DNA of 34,500 nucleotides, taken from NCBI RefSeq assembly GCF_018333375.1, contig NZ_BORW01000044.1, forward strand, positions 1 to 34,500, given 5' to 3'. Within the stretch, counting starts at the first letter, position 1; every line of letters starts with the position of its first letter. Source of the DNA: Paenibacillus cookii (GTDB lineage Bacteria > Bacillota > Bacilli > Paenibacillales > Paenibacillaceae). The position numbers were made by a program, and so were the translations under genes. Below are positions 31,930 through 34,500 of this stretch, piece by piece. A model generated the notes under the pieces. The model ran no database searches. It was not told the origin of the DNA and was given only the letters and a program-made list of their open reading frames with translations.

Positions 31930-33303
31930 TTATTTGCGTCTTTTGGCAATGGCGGCTTCGGCCGCTTCCATCACGATTTCTCCCAAGGTGGGATGGGCAT
32001 GGATCGTAAGCGCGATATCCTCGAGGGTGGCGCTCATTTCGATGGCCAGCGCCAGTTCGGCAATCAGATTGGAGGCTTCCGCGCCGACGATTTGCGCGCC
32101 GATGATCCGCTCCGTTTCTTTTTCCGCCACGATTTTAACGAACCCCTCGGCGGCCCGCAGCGCCAAAGCCCTGCCGTTGATGGCATAGGAGGCTCTTCCC
32201 GTTACGACTTCCGTGCCGCGTGCCCGGGCATCCGTTTCGCTCCAACCGACGCTTGCGACTTCGGGATCGGAAAAGACCACAAGCGGCAGCGCCCGGTAAT
32301 CGACCTTCGCATGATGATGCGTCAGCGCTTCCACGGCTACTTTTGCCTCGTAATAAGCTTTATGCGCCAAGGCGGGACCGGCGACGATATCCCCGATGGC
32401 AAAAATGTGGGGGACGTTGGTCCGGCCTTGTTCGTCCACCGGGATCAGCCCGCGTTCCGCGAGTTTGACGCCCGCCCGATCAAGCCCCAAATTCCCGTCC
32501 GTGTTCGGACGGCGGCCGACCGTGACGAGCACGTATTGGGCCGTCGCTTGGCGCGGGTTTCCGTTTTCCTTGAAATGAACGGTTACCCGGTCAGGTTGCT
32601 GCTCGACCCGTTCGGCGATGGCCCCGGTAAAGATGTCGACCTGATTTTCCTGCAGCTTTTTGGCCACCGGTCGGGTCAACTCGGCTTCGAATCCGGGAAG
32701 GATCTGATCGCCGCCTTCCAGAATGGTGACTTTGGATCCAAACTTGGCGAAGGTTTGCCCCAGCTCGATGCCGATATATCCGCCGCCGATGACGATCAGG
32801 CTTTCAGGCACCTGCTGCAACCCCAGCGCCTCCGTCGAGGACAGGATCCTTCCCCCGAAAGGGAATGCCGGCAGCTCGATCGGACGGGAACCGGTGGCGA
32901 GAATGCAATGTTCGAACCGGATGCGGGTCGACGTCCCGCCCTGATCGATGATCGCTTCATGATCGCTGATCAAACGGGCTTCGCCGCGAAACGTCTCCGT
33001 GTATTTGTTTTTCAGCAAAAAACCGACGCCGCCCGATTGCTTCTGGACGACCGCGTCCTTAAAGGCTTGCACTTCCGCAAAATCCAGGTTCGACCGGCCG
33101 CCGATTTCAAAGCGATGGGCTTCGGAGATCAGAACCTTGGACGGGATGCACCCGACGTTGGTGCACACGCCCCCGATCCGTTCCCGTTCCGCGACGGCGA
33201 CGCGAAGACCGGCTTCCGCCGCCCGTTTGGCGGCGGTGTATCCGCCCGGCCCCGAACCGATCACCAAGACGTCGAACTCTTTTGTTTCGTTTGCAATGTT
33301 CAT
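31930..33303 (-). CDS. lpdA: Dihydrolipoamide dehydrogenase
   Basis: E3 flavoenzyme, 457 residues, that reoxidises dihydrolipoamide with NAD+. FAD-binding GSGPGGYTAAKRAAEAG lies at residues 16-32. The redox disulfide is in GGVCTNVGCIPSK (Cys47, Cys52), where the common family form is GGTCLNVGCIPSK. NAD-binding GGGYIGIELG is near 172, the FAD-ribityl motif ...FAIGD near 300, and the C-terminal active-site HPTLGE has His437 and Glu442. ATG 33303 has AGGTGA five bases upstream. No E1, E2 or lipoate genes are adjacent, so it is an orphan copy; another family of the same fold is less likely. It is divergent from a TetR regulator. Confidence 0.9.
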   Translation of the reverse strand: MNIANETKEFDVLVIGSGPGGYTAAKRAAEAGLRVAVAERERIGGVCTNVGCIPSKVLISEAHRFEIGGRSNLDFAEVQAFKDAVVQKQSGGVGFLLKNKYTETFRGEARLISDHEAIIDQGGTSTRIRFEHCILATGSRPIELPAFPFGGRILSSTEALGLQQVPESLIVIGGGYIGIELGQTFAKFGSKVTILEGGDQILPGFEAELTRPVAKKLQENQVDIFTGAIAERVEQQPDRVTVHFKENGNPRQATAQYVLVTVGRRPNTDGNLGLDRAGVKLAERGLIPVDEQGRTNVPHIFAIGDIVAGPALAHKAYYEAKVAVEALTHHHAKVDYRALPLVVFSDPEVASVGWSETDARARGTEVVTGRASYAINGRALALRAAEGFVKIVAEKETERIIGAQIVGAEASNLIAELALAIEMSATLEDIALTIHAHPTLGEIVMEAAEAAIAKRRK

Positions 33304-33520
33304 AACGTTCACCTGCTTTGGCCGTATTTTTTGTTTCCAAATCACGATACGCCAGCCGCGGTCTCGGACGGCATCCGTGAACCGGCGTCAAGCGTAATGG
33401 GGATGGGGAAAGAGGACGCGCGTAACGCGCCTTTCGCCCGATGTTTCTGCGGTCGTGCGCGCCTCGCTCCAACCATGGCGTCGGATTGACGGAAGACGGG
33501 ACTTTTTTTAAAATGAATGA

Positions 33521-33575
33521 GACAGGTCTGTACCGCATTCACGATTATCATACAGACAGATCTGTATCATGTCAA
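33521..33575 (-). promoter_or_regulatory. Consensus promoter with TetR-type operators, reading toward lpd
   Basis: On the minus strand TTGACA (33575-33570), exactly 17 bases, and TATGAT (33552-33547) form a near-perfect sigma-A promoter. Its spacer contains the perfect palindrome ACAGATCTGT (33556-33565). A second, near-identical site ACAGGTCTGT (33522-33531) lies 34 bases further down. The layout fits repression by the adjacent TetR protein. The leader to the lpd start is about 237 bases long and holds no convincing gene. Confidence 0.75.
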
Positions 33576-33606
33576 CGGGTTGGATGCCGGAAGGAAGGGG
33601 GCAGCA

Positions 33607-34179
33607 ATGAATATGCAGAAAAAAGAAACGGCTAAAGAGCGGATTTTGCGAACGGCCATCAAACTGTTTTACAGGGAAGGCGTAAGGGCCGTCGGCATCG
33701 ATCGGATCATCGAGGAATCCGGCGTGGCAAAAGCGAGCTTTTACCGGAATTTCGCGACCAAAGACGATCTGGTCGTGGCTTATTTGGAAAGATGCAACGA
33801 CGAGCTGATGAAACCGTTCGAAGAGGCGAAACGGCGGCATCCCGACGCGCCGCTGCATCAGCTTTACGACGTGGTGGACAGCTTGGGCGCAAGAAGCGAG
33901 CAGCCGGGTTACCGCGGATGTCCGTTCCTGAATACGGCCGTGGAGTTTCCCGACGAAAACCACCCGACCCAACAGCCGATTGCGACATACCATCTGGAGA
34001 TGCGCCGCCGGCTGCGGGAATTGGCCGAACGGGCCGGAGCCCAAGATCCTGAATCGCTTTCCGCCCAGCTGCTGATGCTATATAACGGAGCGATGATGTC
34101 GGCATATTTGGAGCGGGCTGCGTATGTTCCGGATCATTTCCTCGGCGCCGCCAAACGTCTGATCGATCAGCAAATGTAA
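33607..34179 (+). CDS. TetR/AcrR-family transcriptional regulator
   Basis: 190 residues. The TetR N-terminal helix-turn-helix spans about residues 10-56 (ILRTAIKLFYREGVRAVGID; SGVAKASFYRNFATKDDLV). The C-terminal ligand domain has the GCPFLNTAVEFPD motif common to a subgroup that controls oxidoreductases and efflux genes. GGAAGGGGG about seven bases before ATG 33607 fixes the start. It is divergent from lpdA with two ACAGRTCTGT dyads in between, so autoregulation and control of the leftward promoter are the natural inference. Ligand unknown. Confidence 0.92.
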   Translation: MNMQKKETAKERILRTAIKLFYREGVRAVGIDRIIEESGVAKASFYRNFATKDDLVVAYLERCNDELMKPFEEAKRRHPDAPLHQLYDVVDSLGARSEQPGYRGCPFLNTAVEFPDENHPTQQPIATYHLEMRRRLRELAERAGAQDPESLSAQLLMLYNGAMMSAYLERAAYVPDHFLGAAKRLIDQQM

Positions 34180-34306
34180 GGCATCCAGCATAAGCCCAAA
34201 CGGCCCGGTGTTCTGACACTGCCATCGATACGGCAGCGGTTCGGGTGCATGTCGGGCATTTGTTCGGGGTCAAAAATACCCAAAAAAAGTCCGCTGTTTA
34301 GCGGGC

Positions 34307-34353
34307 AGAGTGTCGAGAAAGTCCAACGGACTTTTCGACACTCTATTTTTTAT
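34307..34353. terminator. Long hairpin terminator, repeat-like
   Basis: AGAGTGTCGAGAAAGTCC (34307-34324) pairs with GGACTTTTCGACACTCT (34328-34344), one bulged base and an AAC loop, followed by ATTTTTTAT. It can end the TetR transcript. The length and near-perfect match are unusual for a terminator; it may be part of a dispersed repeat. A smaller hairpin CCGCT-GTTT-AGCGG (34291-34304) precedes it. Confidence 0.7.
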
Positions 34354-34500
34354 ATGGGGAATCATATCTTTTAAAATGAGCGTTTTGCAGTAATCTGAGG
34401 CCTTGAGCCGTAAGGATTTTCGGACATAAAAAAGGGACTTCACCCCAACTTGGAGAAGTTTTCAAGTGACCAAACCCAAAAACCTCAAGGATGGAGGAAG
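34354..34500. other. Repeat-like right margin
   Basis: No complete gene. GTG 34466 with GGAG 10-14 bases upstream opens a frame (VTKPKNLKDGG) that runs off the end and is unrecognised. GGGACTTC (34435-34442) would pair with the closing GAAG at the window edge if TCCC followed, so a hairpin may be cut by the boundary. Together with GCGTTTTGCAGT (34380-34391), echoed at bases 1-12, this looks like insertion-sequence or repeat flank. Confidence 0.35.

Noticed and set aside
31561..33489. Long plus-strand open frame of about 640 codons across the lpd gene
   Set aside because: It is the complement of a clear dihydrolipoamide dehydrogenase with all motifs; high GC keeps the antisense frame open.
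1..34500. CRISPR array, tRNA, rRNA, toxin-antitoxin or phage defence cluster
   Set aside because: No regularly spaced repeats, no cloverleaf or ribosomal sequence, and no paired toxin-antitoxin or defence-type domains were seen on either strand.

Overview
The window looks like chromosome of a spore-forming, moderately GC-rich Firmicute, most likely Paenibacillus or a close relative. The grounds are an A-C-B spore-germinant-receptor operon, strong AGGAGG-type ribosome binding sites, CUT1 sugar transporters without a local ATPase, CcpA-like cre boxes, and many carbohydrate enzymes with FIVAR, F5/8-type C and ricin-type modules. No rRNA, tRNA, CRISPR array, prophage or complete insertion sequence is visible. 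The genus is inferred from gene style, not proven.

Layout. 1-464: noncoding, with a compact foldable segment, a terminator and a cre-like box. 465-10378 (+): a glycan-use operon. It encodes a lipoprotein sugar-binding protein, two CUT1 permeases, a very large secreted multi-domain glycoside hydrolase (split by a one-base frameshift) and a cytoplasmic GH127 beta-L-arabinofuranosidase. It ends at a terminator and faces a frameshifted AraC regulator (10489-11380, -). The likely logic is that the secreted enzyme trims an arabinofuranosyl-rich polymer, the transporter imports oligosaccharides, and GH127 finishes them inside. 11548-15529 (-): gerA-gerC-gerB. 15693-17940: a Gfo/Idh/MocA oxidoreductase divergent from an AraC regulator. 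18085-19755 (+): a damaged MerR regulator behind a MerR-type operator, coupled to two SMR efflux subunits, the first fused to an N-terminal two-helix domain. 19756-23302 (+): a decaying stretch (HAD remnant) and then small housekeeping-like genes: a 47-residue membrane peptide, a HAD phosphatase, a methyltransferase, GrpB, a VOC protein with an in-frame stop and a frameshifted phospholipase C-like protein. 23598-24709: a flavodoxin-like NAD(P)H oxidoreductase divergent from an HxlR regulator, across a nested dyad. 24828-26525 (-): a secreted GH5 enzyme with a ricin-type lectin domain, with a cre box upstream. 26796-28894: a 357-residue unknown, an AT-rich small membrane protein and a general-stress-26-like FMN-binding protein. 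29057-29087: a textbook 19-bp-spacer MerR-type promoter without its regulator. 29298-31774: an EamA transporter divergent from a MocR regulator that may use a CTG start. 31930-34179: an orphan dihydrolipoamide dehydrogenase divergent from a TetR regulator, with a consensus promoter overlapping a palindromic operator. 34180-34500: terminator hairpin and repeat-like sequence.

Two themes stand out. First, regulators repeatedly sit divergent from a single target with visible palindromes between them. Second, five genes carry lesions: three single-base homopolymer indels, one in-frame stop and one internal deletion. Sequencing error and real decay must be separated before concluding loss of function. 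I did not find a clearly new defence or mobile system. The best candidates for something new are the split multi-domain hydrolase operon, the 2TM-SMR fusion, the orphan MerR promoter and the lpd/TetR control region.
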